NCBI GenBank assembly: GCA_905221605.1
Contig: CAJNDS010000047.1
Coordinates: 372,001-436,000 of the forward strand
Direction of reading: 5' to 3'
Length of the DNA: 64,000 nt
Source: Symbiodinium natans
Taxonomy: Eukaryota > Sar > Dinophyceae > Suessiales > Symbiodiniaceae
The notes below the pieces were generated by a model that was given only the letters and a program-made list of their open reading frames with translations, was not told where the DNA came from and searched no databases. This document shows, piece after piece, positions 11,706 to 22,665 of the stretch. The translations under genes were made by a program, and so were the position numbers. Within the stretch, counting starts at the first letter, position 1; every line of letters begins with the position of its first letter.

Positions 11706-11829
11706 CACTTGCCCTAAGCCCTCAAACCCACATCCTTTTTTGGGCTCAGGCAGATACATTGGTTTGGCCTTGACTTTCAGAGGATGGGCTTGCATCTCAA
11801 AGTCTGCGAGTAGGGGCACAGGGAGCAGG

Positions 11830-11938
11830 TTTAGGGTTTAGGGATTGGGGTTTAGGGTTTAGGGTTTAGGGTTTAGGGTTTAGGGTTTAGGGTTTAGGGT
11901 TTAGGGTTTAGGGTTTAGGGTTTAGGGTTTAGGGTTTA
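11830..11938. repeat. TTTAGGG array
   Basis: About 15 near-perfect TTTAGGG units, ending abruptly in unique sequence at 11,939. Confidence 0.95.
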
Positions 11939-12223
11939 TCCTCCTAACCTTCGCTCCTTACCTGCACTCCCCAGCGACCGAGGATAGAAAGGGCTCAATT
12001 TCGTCAAGGAAGCCGGGCCCTGAAACAAATGGCATAAGGCTTCTAACTTCTAACGTTTAGGTGTACGTAGTGTTAGGGTTTAGGGTCTAGTGTTTAGGAT
12101 TTAGGGTTTAGGGCTAGGGCGTCCTTGTTTAGAATCAGAACTCAGATCAGTAGCAGCCTGGCCTTTTCGACCAAGCCGTGCTGAGAAGGCGGTAGACGCG
12201 CCGTGGCCCATACAATTGACCTC

Positions 12224-12354
12224 TAAACCCTAAACCCTAAACCCTAAACCCTGAACCCTGAACCCTGAACCCTGAACCCTGAACCCTAAACCCTAAACCC
12301 TAAACCCTAAACCCTAAACCCTAAACCCTAAACCCTAAACCCTAAACCCTAACC
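12224..12354. repeat. CCCTAAA array with central CCCTGAA block
   Basis: Standard CCCTAAA units flank five consecutive CCCTGAA units (about 12,250-12,285). A G-rich stretch follows at 12,361-12,405. Confidence 0.95.
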
Positions 12355-12514
12355 CTTTATGGTGGGGGTGGGGGGGGGAGAGGGAGGGCTGGGCAGGGGG
12401 GGACCTCGAGAGACGTAGAAAACTCAGGGAGTGTTGTGGGAAGTACGAAGGGGGTGGACCTCCTACCCTTGATGTTTTCTGAGAGCCCGCACCATGGAGC
12501 TTTCAGTGCAAGTG

Positions 12515-12719
12515 CCCTAAACCCTAAACCCTAAACCCTAAACCCTAAACCCTAAACCCTAAACCCTCAGAGAGTTCAAAGCTCGGCTTCCGAGGCCGTA
12601 CGGGTAAGCTAAGCTTGGCTCGGGGCTTGGGCAATCCCGACATCTCAAGCACACGAATCGGTTTAGGGTTTGGGTTTAGGGTTTAGGTTTAGGGTTTAGG
12701 GTCTAGGGTCTAGGGTTTG
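12515..12719. other. Telomere-flanked cassette M
   Basis: CCCTAAA (12,515-12,567), an insert of 93 bases (12,568-12,660), then TTTAGGG with TTTGGG and TCTAGGG variants (12,661-12,719). The RNase-H-like fragment begins directly after the right array. Confidence 0.7.
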
Positions 12720-12911
12720 GGGTTTCGGGTGTACGCATGGGGTATATATCACAATCAAATGGCGGATCATTGGGCTCGTGAAGCTGCAAAGTTGTTACCT
12801 GCCTCTGCTCTGCAGGCTTTCCATTCTTTTCGGGCTGACACGTTATGTATTTCTGCTACCAAGGCTGCTGTCGCGGGTCGTCTTCGTGCTGTATGGGATG
12901 CTTTTCTCTAG
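12717..12911 (+). pseudogene. RNase-H-like retroelement fragment
   Basis: An open frame of 64 codons on the plus strand contains YHNQMADHWAREAAKLLP at about residues 11-28. It resembles the C-terminal part of RNase H domains of retrotransposons, where a His and an Asn-x-x-Ala-Asp-x-x-Ala-Arg/Lys block carries the last catalytic Asp. No upstream RNase H motifs and no reverse transcriptase are present, because the sequence before it is telomeric repeat. I read it as a truncated retroelement piece captured in the array. The family resemblance is from memory of the motif and is only moderately secure. A cellular origin is possible. Confidence 0.4.
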
Positions 12912-13225
12912 TTTTCTTCTATCTCACACGCCATCTGCAAGGGCAGGCGGATCACAGACTTTGGACCGTCCTGTTTTGAGTGCACCTGCCTAAACCCTAA
13001 ACCCATTGAGCCCCAAGCCCACCCAAAACCCAAAAAAATGAACTCGAATCCGCTTCAAACCCACATCCCCAACAGACCGACAACCCTTGAAGCCCTCCAA
13101 CCCAAACTCCACAGGGCAAAAGGCCTTTGAGCAATCAAACCTTGAAACCGAGGTTTAAGGCTTTAAGGCTTCCGAGCTTGAGGATTGCTTGGGCCTTTCA
13201 AGCTGGCAAATATGCACCAAGCCCT

Positions 13226-13687
13226 AAACCCTAAACCCTCAGCCCTACACCCCAAACCCCTAACCCTAGACCCTAAACCTAAACCCTAAACCCTAAACCC
13301 TAAACCCTAAACCCTAAACCCTAAACCCTGAACCCTGAACCCTGAACCCTAAACCCTAAAAACCCTAAACCCTAAACCCTAACCCTAAACCCTAAACCCT
13401 AAACCCTAAACCCTAAACCCTAAACCCTAAACCCTAAACCCTAAACCCTAAACCCTAAACCCTAAACCCTAACCTACCAAGCTCGCCAGGCAGACGCTAG
13501 GTGTGCGGGGCCGTCCCTCACAAGGCCAGCCTCAGGGGTGGATCCGCAAGAACAGGTCAGGGTTTAGGGTTTAGGGTTTAGGGTTTAGGGTTTAGGGTTT
13601 AGGGTTTAGGGTTTAAGGCTTAGGGCTTAGGGTTTAGGGTTTAGGGTTTAGGGTTTAGGGTTTAGGGTTTAGGGTTTATGGTTTAGG
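13226..13687. other. Telomere-flanked cassette N, long arrays on both sides
   Basis: A long CCCTAAA array (13,226-13,473, with a few CCCTGAA units), a unique GC-rich insert of 87 bases (13,474-13,560) and a long TTTAGGG array (13,561-13,687). With array lengths of about 250 and 125 bases around a small insert, this is the most telling example of the layout. Confidence 0.85.
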
Positions 13688-14073
13688 TCGGGATTTTTGG
13701 CTTAGACTTTGGGGTTTCGGCTTTGGAGTTTTGGAGTTTGGGGGTTTGGGGTTTACAGGATTCATCGTTGGGGTTGAGGGCTTTTGGTTCAAGGTTGAGT
13801 TGAAGGGATTAATTAGGGTTTAGGGTTGAGGGTTTAGGGTGTAGGGTGTAGGGTTTACGGTTTAAGGTTTAAGGGCTTCGGGCTGAGGGTTTCGGTTCCA
13901 AAGGGTAGGGAGGTTAACGTTCACCGGGTCTGGAGCGTGTGCGGTTAAACCCCAAACCCTAACCCTAAACCGTAAACCCTAAACCCGAAACCCTAAACCT
14001 GTTTAGGATTTTGGCGCTGAAGGCTTCTGATGTCGGCTTTCGGGTAAAAAGCATCATGGTATGGTTTAGGGTC

Positions 14074-14371
14074 CAAACCCCTAAACCCTAAACCCTAAAC
14101 CCTAAACCCTAAACCCAAAACCCTAAACCCCGAAGATGAGGTCGCCGCCACACCCTCGTGCGCGGCTGCGTGTAGAAGGAGGTCCACCAAGCCCTGGTGT
14201 GGCTCGGAGAGGGCCTCGGTTAGGGGTTTAGGGTTTAGGGTTTAGGGTTTAGGGTTTAGGGTTTAGGGTTTAGGGTTTAGGGTTTAGGGTTTAGGGTTTA
14301 GGGTTTAGGGTTTAGGGTTTAGGTGTAGGGGTTAGGGGTTTAGGGTCTAGGGTTTAGGGTTTGAGGGTGGA
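14074..14371. other. Telomere-flanked cassette O
   Basis: CCCTAAA (14,074-14,130), a unique GC-rich insert of 89 bases (14,131-14,219), then about 20 TTTAGGG units (14,220-14,371). Confidence 0.8.
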
Positions 14372-15293
14372 GGGGAGTGAACTTAGCAGTATTGGCTTCA
14401 GAGGGCCTGAACAAGCCCTCAAGAAAATGACTTTCGGGCCTCTCAGAGTTGAGAGTGTGTAGGGCTTTGGGGTGTTTAAGGCGTTTAGGGCTGTAAAGGT
14501 CTTTAGGGAGTTGAGGGGTGTAGGGCTTTAGGGTGTTTAAGGCGTGTAGGGCTGTGAAGGATTTTAGGGTTTTGTGTGTTTGGGATCGGGAAAAAGAAAG
14601 ATTCAATCTCCGAAGGCAATGGGCTTTGCTTCTGAGAAGCCGTCAGGGCGTTGGAAGTCTCACTCCTATTGCTTCTGTTTGGGATTTAGGGTTTGGGACT
14701 GGGGTTTAGGGTCGGAAACCTGAGATATCTTGTGTACTAAAAACCCTTCAAGGGCGGCAAGAACGAAGTGACCTTCAGGAGGTCACGCGGCAGCAACCGC
14801 CTTATCAGAAAAAAAAACAACAACAAATGGACGAGGGGTTTGGACTTCCAGTCCGCTGCGTAAGAAGAGGCTGGTGAACCCCCCCCCAAGTTCTAAACAC
14901 AATCTAGATATACTGTTCAAGGATACGTATAAGGAGGGACGACTAGAGGACCCTTAATCTTATTCCCTCATACAACCCCTATACATACCTTCTATAGTAT
15001 TCTAAGGGTCCTTTTAGCCCCTACATTACCACTAAGGTCTCTTAAAAGGGTCCCTCCTTTTATGTTATTCAGGGCACTGTCGTCTGGTGGCTTCTTCGGG
15101 CTTCGAGCTTAGGTCAGGGGAGTCGGGTGTTTGGGAATTAGGGCGCAGGGTCTTGCCCATCCCTATCTGTTTAGGGTTTAGGGTTTAGGGTTTAGGGCTT
15201 AGCGTTTAGGGTTTAGGGTTAGGGTTTTTGTGCATCCTCACTATCTCAGATGCCAGGGCGCAGGGCTTTAAGTTTCAGCGGCTTAGGGTCCCC

Positions 15294-15500
15294 CAACCCT
15301 AAACCCTAAACCCTAAACCCTAAAACCCAAAACCCTAAACCCTCAACCCTCAACCCTAAACCCTAAACCCCCTACAAAGCTCCCCGGCGGCTGCAGCCCA
15401 AAGCATCCCTGCAACCTGCGTGCCCCGGCGAGGAGTCGAACGGCTTCGGGTTTAGGGTTGAGTTTTGAGGGTTGAGGGTTGAGGGTTGAGGGTTTAGGGG
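15294..15500. other. Telomere-flanked cassette P
   Basis: CCCTAAA and CCCTCAA words (15,294-15,370), an insert of about 78 bases (15,371-15,448), then TTTAGGG and TTGAGGG words (15,449-15,500). Confidence 0.65.
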
Positions 15501-15689
15501 TTACGTAGGGTTTAGGGCTTGGGGAACTACACCCTGCACTCTAAATGTCCTGGAAGCCCAAACAGCCCCAAACAATCGACTCACCTAGGGAACTTCCTCT
15601 GGGGCCCAACAGGGGCCTATTGATGGGTAATTACTTAGGACCCCTTAAACCCTACACCCTAAATCCTAAACCCTAAACCCCAGTTCATC

Positions 15690-15795
15690 GTGTAATATGG
15701 GGCCCTGAATGATTAGAATAGGGTTTTGGGGGGCCAAGATAGCATAATTACAAAGGGGCCACAAGGGAATATTATTGGAAATTATCCCGACCCCT
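15690..15795. repeat. Dispersed repeat copy 2
   Basis: It shares ATTAGAATAGGGTTTTGG, the AGCATAATTACAAAGGGG block and the CCGACCCCTATA ending, in the same order and orientation, with the copy near 4,245-4,362. Identity is imperfect but collinear over about 100 bases. Confidence 0.65.
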
Positions 15796-15907
15796 ATAGT
15801 ACTTCGGATCCCTAAGCCCTAAACCCCAAACCCCAACTCATCGCGTAGCTACAAGGGACACAACGTTGGAAACCCCTATGCTCTTAAGTCTCTAAGACCA
15901 GTCATTT

Positions 15908-16000
15908 GGGGTTTAGGGTTTAGGGTTTAGGGTTTAGGGTTTAGGGTTTAGGGTTTAGGGTTTAGGGTTTAGGGTTTAGGGTTTAGGGTTTAGGGTTTAG
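15908..16000. repeat. TTTAGGG array
   Basis: About 13 perfect TTTAGGG units, bounded by unique sequence on both sides. Confidence 0.95.
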
Positions 16001-16524
16001 GTGCATAAGGGGTCCCCTTTGAAGGGCCCAGACATAAGCTTGACATCGTACTTTCTTTCGAGGCTGTGCAGACATGCTCAAGCCCTACTAACCTTGAGCC
16101 CCAGGCCCTAACACCCTTACGGGTTGTATCAGGTCTCATACTGAAACCCTGAACCCTAAACCCCAGACCCGAGACCCTAAACCTTCCTTCAACTCTTCCT
16201 ACACCCTAAACCCTAAAAGGTATACCTATACCCCTAAACCCTAAACCCTAATCAGCCATGTGGGGCTTAGGGTGTAGGGCTTTTTATTAAGGTTTAAGCG
16301 GCTACTCGGGTCTAGGACTACCGTCCATGCAAGGTTGTGCCCTCCAACCCTGAATTTCTGGAACCCTAAGACCCTAAAAACCTAAATCCCTAAACCCTAA
16401 ACGTCTAAGAACAACCTACAACCACAAGACCACTAAATTATTAAAACCCGAACCCGCCCTCCGCAAAAAGTAAGAAGAATAACATAAAAAATGATCACAA
16501 CATGAAACAAACCTGTACCCTGAA

Positions 16525-16681
16525 ACCCCAAAAAACCCACTCTCAAAAAACATGACAAAACCCCCCCAAAAAAAACTCTAGAACCACACAAAGGCCCGAG
16601 ACCCTCCCAAAAAAACCACTCTCAAAAAACATGACAAAACCCCCCAAAAAAACTCTAGAACCACACAAAGGCCCGAGACCC
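16525..16681. repeat. Tandem duplication, about 80-bp unit
   Basis: A segment running from CCACTCTCAAAAAACATGAC through AACTCTAGAACCACACAAAGG to CCCGAGACCCT occurs twice in a row. The second copy has slightly shorter C and A runs, which suggests slippage after duplication. Confidence 0.9.
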
Positions 16682-16934
16682 TAAAGCCGAAAACAAAACA
16701 ACTAAAGCCCTTATGCCCAAACAGACAAACCCCAGACGAAGACCCGAAGACCCAAAAAATTCCCTAGGACTCTAAGATCCGAGAAAGCCCCGAGACCCTA
16801 AAGCCCTCAAACCCTACGACCCTAAAACCCTAAACACCCTAAACGCCCTAAAAGCCCTATGAAAATAGAAAACGCTAAACTCCTAAAAGCCTGGCAACAG
16901 CTGCTAACCCTAACACCACATACACCCGAATTCT

Positions 16935-17186
16935 AGCCCTAAAGTCCTAAAGTCCTAAAGTCCTAAAGTCCTAGAGTCCTAGAGTCCTAAAGTCCTAAAG
17001 TCCTAAAGTCCTACAGTCCTAAAGTCCTAAAGTCCTAAAGTCCTAAAGTCCTAAAGTCCTAAAGCCCTGTAGCCCTAAAGCCCTAAATCCCTAAAGTCCT
17101 AAAGCCCTAAAGTCCTAAAGTCCTAAAGTCCTAAAGCCCTAAAGCCCTAAAGCCCTAAAGTCCGAAAGTCATAAAGCCCTAAAGTC
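16935..17186. repeat. Octamer array TCCTAAAG / CCCTAAAG
   Basis: About 30 copies of the octamer TCCTAAAG with blocks of CCCTAAAG, one base longer than the telomeric heptamer. The unit is homogeneous over long stretches, as expected from expansion of one mutated telomere-like word. Confidence 0.95.
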
Positions 17187-17289
17187 CTTTGCCTGGCGGC
17201 AGTCGAAGGTGGCCCTGGCTGCGCTAGCTTGCAGAAGGGTTTAAGGTTTAGAGTTTAGGGTTTAGGGTTTAGGGTTTAGGGTTTAGGGT

Positions 17290-17375
17290 TTAGGGTTTCG
17301 GGTTCACCCTGAGAAGTCAAAAGAACCTGTTTGGGTTTCGGGCTCACCCTGAAAAGTCAAAAGAATCTGTTTTGT
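17290..17375. repeat. Tandem duplication, about 41-bp unit
   Basis: Two adjacent copies run from GGGTTTCGGG through TCACCCTGA and AGTCAAAAGAA to CTGTTT, with three to four differences. They follow a short TTTAGGG array (17,240-17,300). Confidence 0.85.
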
Positions 17376-17697
17376 TGTACATGAGGTGGGGTTTAGGGTT
17401 TGGGTTTTATGGTTAAGGGGTCTAGGGTTTAGATAGGGGTTTGTCTAGGGTTAGTTTAGGTAGGGTTTAGGCATCAGACTGGCGGTTTCGAGGGTAGTTT
17501 TAGGAGGATTTCTGGCGAATCATAGCGAGTCCGCATACTGGCCCGCGCACAGAAGGTTGCCATCCATCCGCCCACACCCAGCATACGTGAACTCATTCAG
17601 GCAACTCGCAAAAGAAAAAACAAAAACAGTTCATCTCCACCCACTACCCAACACCCCAAAACCCCAAAACCCCAAAACGCCAAAACCCTAAACCCAA

Positions 17698-17964
17698 AAA
17701 CCCAAAAACCCTAAACCCTAAACCCTAAACCCTAAACCCTAAACCCTAAACCCTAAACCCTAAACCCTAAACCCAACCCCTAAACCCAAACCCTAAAACC
17801 CCACACCACCCCCCCCCCCCCCCCCCCCCCGCCCCCCCCCCCACAAACAACAATCGGACGTTTGGTCCGTCCTTCGCATGGCAGGAAGCAGGGAATCGAC
17901 AAGCTTGCCCAGGCCGCGCACCTCTCCAGGCGAGGTTTAGGGTTAGGGTTTAGGGTTTAGGGTT
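17698..17964. other. Telomere-flanked cassette Q containing a poly-C tract
   Basis: CCCTAAA (17,698-17,790), a poly-C tract of about 35 bases with one interrupting G (17,808-17,842), about 95 unique bases, then TTTAGGG (17,936-17,964). Confidence 0.6.
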
Positions 17965-18057
17965 CAGCATCTCAAGTCCAAGCATTCACTAGTCAAGAAA
18001 TCACTCCAGAAAAATACCACCCGCCCAAAGAATCCCACAACATTACGAAAATATCTC

Positions 18058-18570
18058 ACTTATGGAACGACCTTGCCCAGTGAAAAAATGACCTTGCCCC
18101 GTTAAAAAAATGACCTTGCCCAGTAAAAAAATCACCTTGCCCAATAAAACAATACCTTGCCCAGTAAAAAAATAACCTTGCCCAATAAAAAAAATGACCT
18201 TGTCCAGTAAAAAAAAGACCTTGCCCAGTAAAAAAACGACCTTGCCCAGTAAAAAAAATAACCTTGCCCAGTAACAAAATGACCTTGCCCAGTAATGACC
18301 TTGCCCAGTAAAAAAATGACCTTGCCCAATAAGAAAAATGACCTTTCCAATAATGACCTTGCCCAGTAAAAAATGACCTTGCCCAGTAAAAAAATGACCT
18401 TGCCCAGTAAAAAGATGACCTTGCCCAGTAACATTTTTACTGGGCAAGGTCATTTTTTTTACTGGGCAAGGTCGTTTTTTTGGACGAAACGACCTTGCCC
18501 AGTAAAATATTACCTTGCCCAGTAGAAAAATGACCTTGCCCACTAAAAAAATGACCTTGCCCAGTAACTC
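18058..18570. repeat. 21-bp satellite with internal inversions
   Basis: About 23 copies of a unit of roughly 21 bases, GACCTTGCCCAGTAAAAAAAT, with variable A-run length. Between about 18,432 and 18,480 two units are inverted, giving two adjacent hairpins with perfect stems of 15-17 bp around TTACTGGGCAAGGTC. Minus-strand frames stay open through the array (up to 166 codons of FTGQGH/LLGKVI repeats), but these are repeat translations. A boundary is visible at 18,570, and TTTAGGG resumes at 18,600. Confidence 0.95.
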
Positions 18571-18988
18571 CTTAACATTTAAATTATATATGAAAGAGAG
18601 GTTTAGGGTTTAGGGTTTAGGGTTTAGGGTTTTGGGTTTTGGGTTTAGGGCTGATTAGGGCAGAAGTCCGCAACCTATCCTGTAACCACTAGGGCTCTGC
18701 AACTCCACCGACCAATCCCCCTCAACCGGGAACCCCCAACCCTAAACCCTATACACTACGTTGGACCCAACAGGGACCCTTGTTCCCTCAGTGGGGTTTA
18801 GGGCTTAGGGTTTAGGGTTTAGGGTTTAGGGTTCAGGGTTTACAGTAGGGTGTAGGGTTCCCTAGACTGTGAACTGGGGGGGTACCCTTTTTCAGGTCTC
18901 CCCCATAAGGCTTTCAACGCTACTTTCGTTTTCACCCTGAGCCCTCATCCCCAAACCCTACCTGGAACTCTCTTTACATACAGTTTTA

Positions 18989-19115
18989 TGGGGGGGGGGG
19001 GGGGGGGGTCTGACTACTAGTTAAGGGGTAGCTTTTACTAAACAGTAGGTAAATAGAGTCCCGGGTAAACCTTCTTTCAGGGCTGCCCTTTACAACTTTG
19101 GGGGGGGGGGGGGGA
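18989..19115. repeat. Two poly-G tracts
   Basis: A poly-G run near 18,990-19,008 and another near 19,100-19,120 flank about 90 bases of unique DNA. Similar runs occur near 9,606, 23,404, 30,040 and 53,910. Long poly-G/poly-C is a general feature of this window. Confidence 0.85.
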
Positions 19116-19570
19116 GGGGGGGAATGCTCCACCAAGAAATCTGGCAAACCCCAAGCCAAACAACCTACGGATTTATGGTTTGGTTCGAGTTGACAAAGAG
19201 TACCCCATCTACGCCCTTTAAGAAGAGAAACGCACCCACAAAAATATGGCGCCGAGGTAAGTCTAGGTGTGGATTGGGGTTCAGGTTTCAGGGTTCACCT
19301 AAACCCTAAACCCGAAAACCTGAACCCTAAACTAAACCCTAAACCCTAAACCCTTCAGGGTTCAGGCTTTAGGGTTTAGGCTTGGCTGTAACATGAAAGT
19401 TTCTTGGAGCACTGCTCAGCCTCGAACCCTGCACCCAATGCCATTCTGCACCTGAAACAGACAACCTACCTTGATTCAAACCCTCAACTCAACCCCCCTA
19501 AACCCCCTAAACCCCTTAAACCCCTTAAACCCCCTGAACCCAGAGCCCAAAACCCTAAACCGAAAACCGA

Positions 19571-19744
19571 AAACCCTAAACCCTAAACCCTAAACCCCCC
19601 TTGCCTGGACAACTCCGAACGCCCAAAGGATGGATGACTGGTGCTGTGCCAGCAGCTCCCCCGCTAGCCTGGCCGCAAGAAAGCTGGGACTGTCAGGGTT
19701 TAGGGTTTAGGGTTTAGGGTTTAGCGTTTAGGGTTTAGGGTTCA
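19571..19744. other. Telomere-flanked cassette R
   Basis: CCCTAAA (19,571-19,598), a GC-rich insert of about 97 bases (19,599-19,695), then TTTAGGG (19,696-19,744). Confidence 0.7.
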
Positions 19745-20374
19745 CGGCTTAGGCCTCAGGGTTTAGGGTCCAGGGTTTCGGGGTCAAGGTTTGAGGGTTT
19801 GGGGGTGTGACTGGTTCAGGGGGGTCGGGGTTAATCTCTTGCAGAAGTCTTAATAAGCCTATAGCTTATTGGCACTATGTGACAGAAGGACTGGGTACCG
19901 TAGAAAAGGACATGCAGCATGGGATCAAGGTAGCGCTTCATGGATAGCGTTTTGGTCTCGCAGTGAGAAAGTAGGCCCTACACCGTAGCCTACACCCTAA
20001 ACCCTAAACCCTAAACCCTTAACCCTAAACCCTAAACCCTAAACCCTAAAGGCCCTAAACCCCTAGACCCCAAACCCTGCCTTCCATTTAAACCTTGCTC
20101 TCTTTCATCTTAGAGTAGCTAAAGGGGGGCCCCTCTTATGCCCTTTCTACTCTACACAACCCCAGGGTTTAGGGTTTAGGGTTTAGGGTTTAGGGCTTAG
20201 GGTTTAGGGTTTAGGGTTTGGGTATAACTACCCTTAGATTTGAGGGTTGTGGGGGTGGCGGGCTTGCCCGTTTAGGGCGGAGGTTTCCAGGTGCAGACCC
20301 AATGACACCAGAGAGGGCCTAAGCACACACAACGAACCCCCAAACCCCGCAAAGCCCGAAGCCCTAAAGCCCGC

Positions 20375-20451
20375 TTAGGGTTTAGGGTTTAGGGTTTAGG
20401 GTTTAGGGTTTAGGGTTTAGGGTTTAGGGTTTAGGGTTTAGGGTTTAGGGT
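20375..20451. repeat. TTTAGGG array
   Basis: About 11 perfect TTTAGGG units. Confidence 0.95.
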
Positions 20452-20597
20452 TCTCTACTTATTAGGCTATAAGAATCTAGTAGCTCAGTAGAAGCACCCA
20501 TGAGCCTCCGTTCTGAGGGTACTAAAAAAAAACTTATTCAAAGTATGCGTGAACCTCCAAGCAAGGGTTTAAGTAGGGTTTCGGGCAAATAGCGTTT

Positions 20598-21016
20598 AGG
20601 ATTTAGCCCCCTTAACCCTAACCCCTAAACCCCTAAACCCCTAAACCCCTAAACCCCTAAACCCCTAAACCCCTAAACCCCTAAACCCCTAAACCCCTAA
20701 ACCCCTAAACCCAAACCCCTAAACCCCTAAACCCCTAAACCCCTAAACCCCTAAACCCCTAAACCCCTAAACCCCTAAACCCCTAAACCCCTAAACCCCT
20801 AAACCCTAAACCCTACAGAGGGTCGAAGCAAACCAGGTCCAGCGCCTCGAGGCCGTAGTTGTGAGCGCGGCAAAGAGGGGTGCATGTCTTTGCCCGGGTT
20901 GGCGCAAGTCATTGAGCCTGGGGGCAGCAGTGGCTTGGTGTAGGGTTTAGGGTTTAGGGTTTAGGGTTTAGGGTTTAGGCTTTAGGCTTTAGGCTTTAGG
21001 CTTTAGGCTTTAGGGT
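20598..21016. other. Telomere-flanked cassette S with CCCCTAAA left array
   Basis: The left array is about 25 copies of the octamer CCCCTAAA (20,598-20,805), ending in two CCCTAAA units. The insert is about 126 GC-rich bases (20,815-20,940). The right array starts as TTTAGGG and becomes six TTTAGGC units (about 20,972-21,010). Both sides therefore carry different homogenised variants. Confidence 0.75.
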
Positions 21017-21170
21017 TTCGGTTTAGGGTTCAGGGTTTAGGGTTGAGGTTTAAGGGTTTAGGGCTTTAGGGTCCAGGCTTAGGCCGTAATGAAGCTCTAA
21101 GCTGCAGGGGTTGAAGGGGAATGGGTTCGGGCTTGTAGGATGGAGAAAAAACACAGCGGGTAGTTAGCCT

Positions 21171-21371
21171 GAACCCTGAACCCTGAACCCTTGAACCCTG
21201 AACCCTTGAACCCTTGAACCCTTGAACCCTTGAACCCTTGAACCCTTGAACCCTTGAACCCTTGAACCCTTGAACCCTTGAACCCTTGAACCCTTGAACC
21301 CTTGAACCCTTGAACCCTAAACCCTAAACCCTAAACCCTAAACCCTAAACCCTAAACCCTAAACCCTAAAC
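21171..21371. repeat. CCCTTGAA octamer array passing into CCCTAAA
   Basis: About 14 copies of CCCTTGAA (to about 21,316) change without a gap into eight CCCTAAA units. The sharp boundary shows that the variant block expanded inside a telomeric array. Confidence 0.95.
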
Positions 21372-21879
21372 CCCAACTCTACAAAATTAGGGCCCCTGTT
21401 GGGTCTCCAGATAGCATGTAAGCTGAATTGAAGTGCTCAGGGCGCAAAGACACGTGCGGTTGCGAAGACAACCCTAAAACCCTAAACCCTAAACCCTACA
21501 CCCTAAACCCTAAACCCTGAACCACAAACAAGCGAATCAAATGAGTCTATATTCAGAAGCTCGCGGTTCGCGATTTGCTAGACCTTCGGGTAAAGGGTTG
21601 AATAGTTTAGGGTCCAGGCCGCGGCCTGCTTTAATAACGAATATAGGGGCCTTACTATGTATAGGGTTTTGGGGGTTATTGTACTCTTTTTGTTTGGGGA
21701 CCATACGGGAATACTGATAATCATTCTTTATTACCTATCTGATGTTTGGATGCCTTTTGGGCTTCGGGCCGCTTCAGCACGACCTCCCCAAACCCAGCTC
21801 AAGCCGCGGACTCGTCCGCGCGGGACACGTTCGCAAAGGACCAGCAGAGGTTGGCCAGATGTAGAGGCCTGGCAGACGG

Positions 21880-22057
21880 TTTAGGGTTTAGGGTTTAGGG
21901 TTTAGGGCTTAGGGGTTAGGGTTTAGGGTTTAGGGTTTAGGGTTTAGGGTTTAGGGTTTAGGGTTTAGGGTTTAGGGTTTAGGGTTTAGGGTTTAGGGTT
22001 TAGGGTTTAGGGTTTAGGGTTTAGGGTTTAGGGTTTAGGGTTTAGGGTTTAGGGTTT
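21880..22057. repeat. TTTAGGG array
   Basis: About 25 units with a single TTAGGGG variant near 21,910. A GC-rich segment (about 21,765-21,879) precedes it in the position of a cassette insert, but the nearest CCCTAAA array (about 21,475-21,520) is 360 bases away. Confidence 0.95.
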
Positions 22058-22341
22058 GCTACCAAGGAAGAGATACCCAGAAGAAGGCTAGTGGGCCTAG
22101 AGGCCTACAAGGCTTCTTCAGTCAGGCGCCAACCCCCTCAAATTGCTCGTGCTTAGGTTCTAGCCTACAGAGACCCTTAGGTCTAAGCTGAGGGATCAGG
22201 GTCCCGAAACCTTTCGGGGTCCAAACAAGCCTAACACTTGGGGAGTTGTTCCACCATGAAGACAAAAGTACTTTGGGGTATATAAGGGGTACCGCTATTT
22301 TGGGAGAAAAATAACTTGAAAGGGATTTCGAATACCCGAAG

Positions 22342-22665
22342 ATACCCTAAACCCTAAACCCTAAACTTAGGCCCTAAACCTAAACCCTAAACCCTAAACC
22401 CTAAACCCTAAACCCTAAACCCTAAACCCTAAACCCTAAACCCTAAACCCTAAGCTCCTCTGAACCCTAAACCCTAAGCTCCTCTGCACCCAGCTCGTCG
22501 CACTTTGGGGCGGCTCCCAGAGGCACGGAAGCGAAATGATGCGAAGGCTCGGGGAACTTGAAGTCTCCAGGAACCGGAGCACGAAGCGCAGCCGGTTTAG
22601 GGTTTAGGGTTTAGGGCTTAGGGTTTAGGATTAGGGTTTAGGGTTTAGGGTTTAGGGTTTAGGGT
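22342..22665. other. Telomere-flanked cassette T
   Basis: CCCTAAA (22,342-22,476), insert of 118 GC-rich bases (22,477-22,594), TTTAGGG (22,595-22,665). The words CCCTAAGCTCCTCTG occur twice at the left boundary (about 22,449 and 22,470), so the array-insert junction has itself been duplicated. Confidence 0.75.

Noticed and set aside
16935-17186. CRISPR-like or regulatory octamer array
   Set aside because: It is a simple tandem repeat without spacers, derived from telomere-like words.
18043-18543. 166-codon minus-strand frame of FTGQGH repeats
   Set aside because: It follows a 21-bp satellite whose period is a multiple of three. Inverted units inside it are also open, so openness is not evidence of coding.
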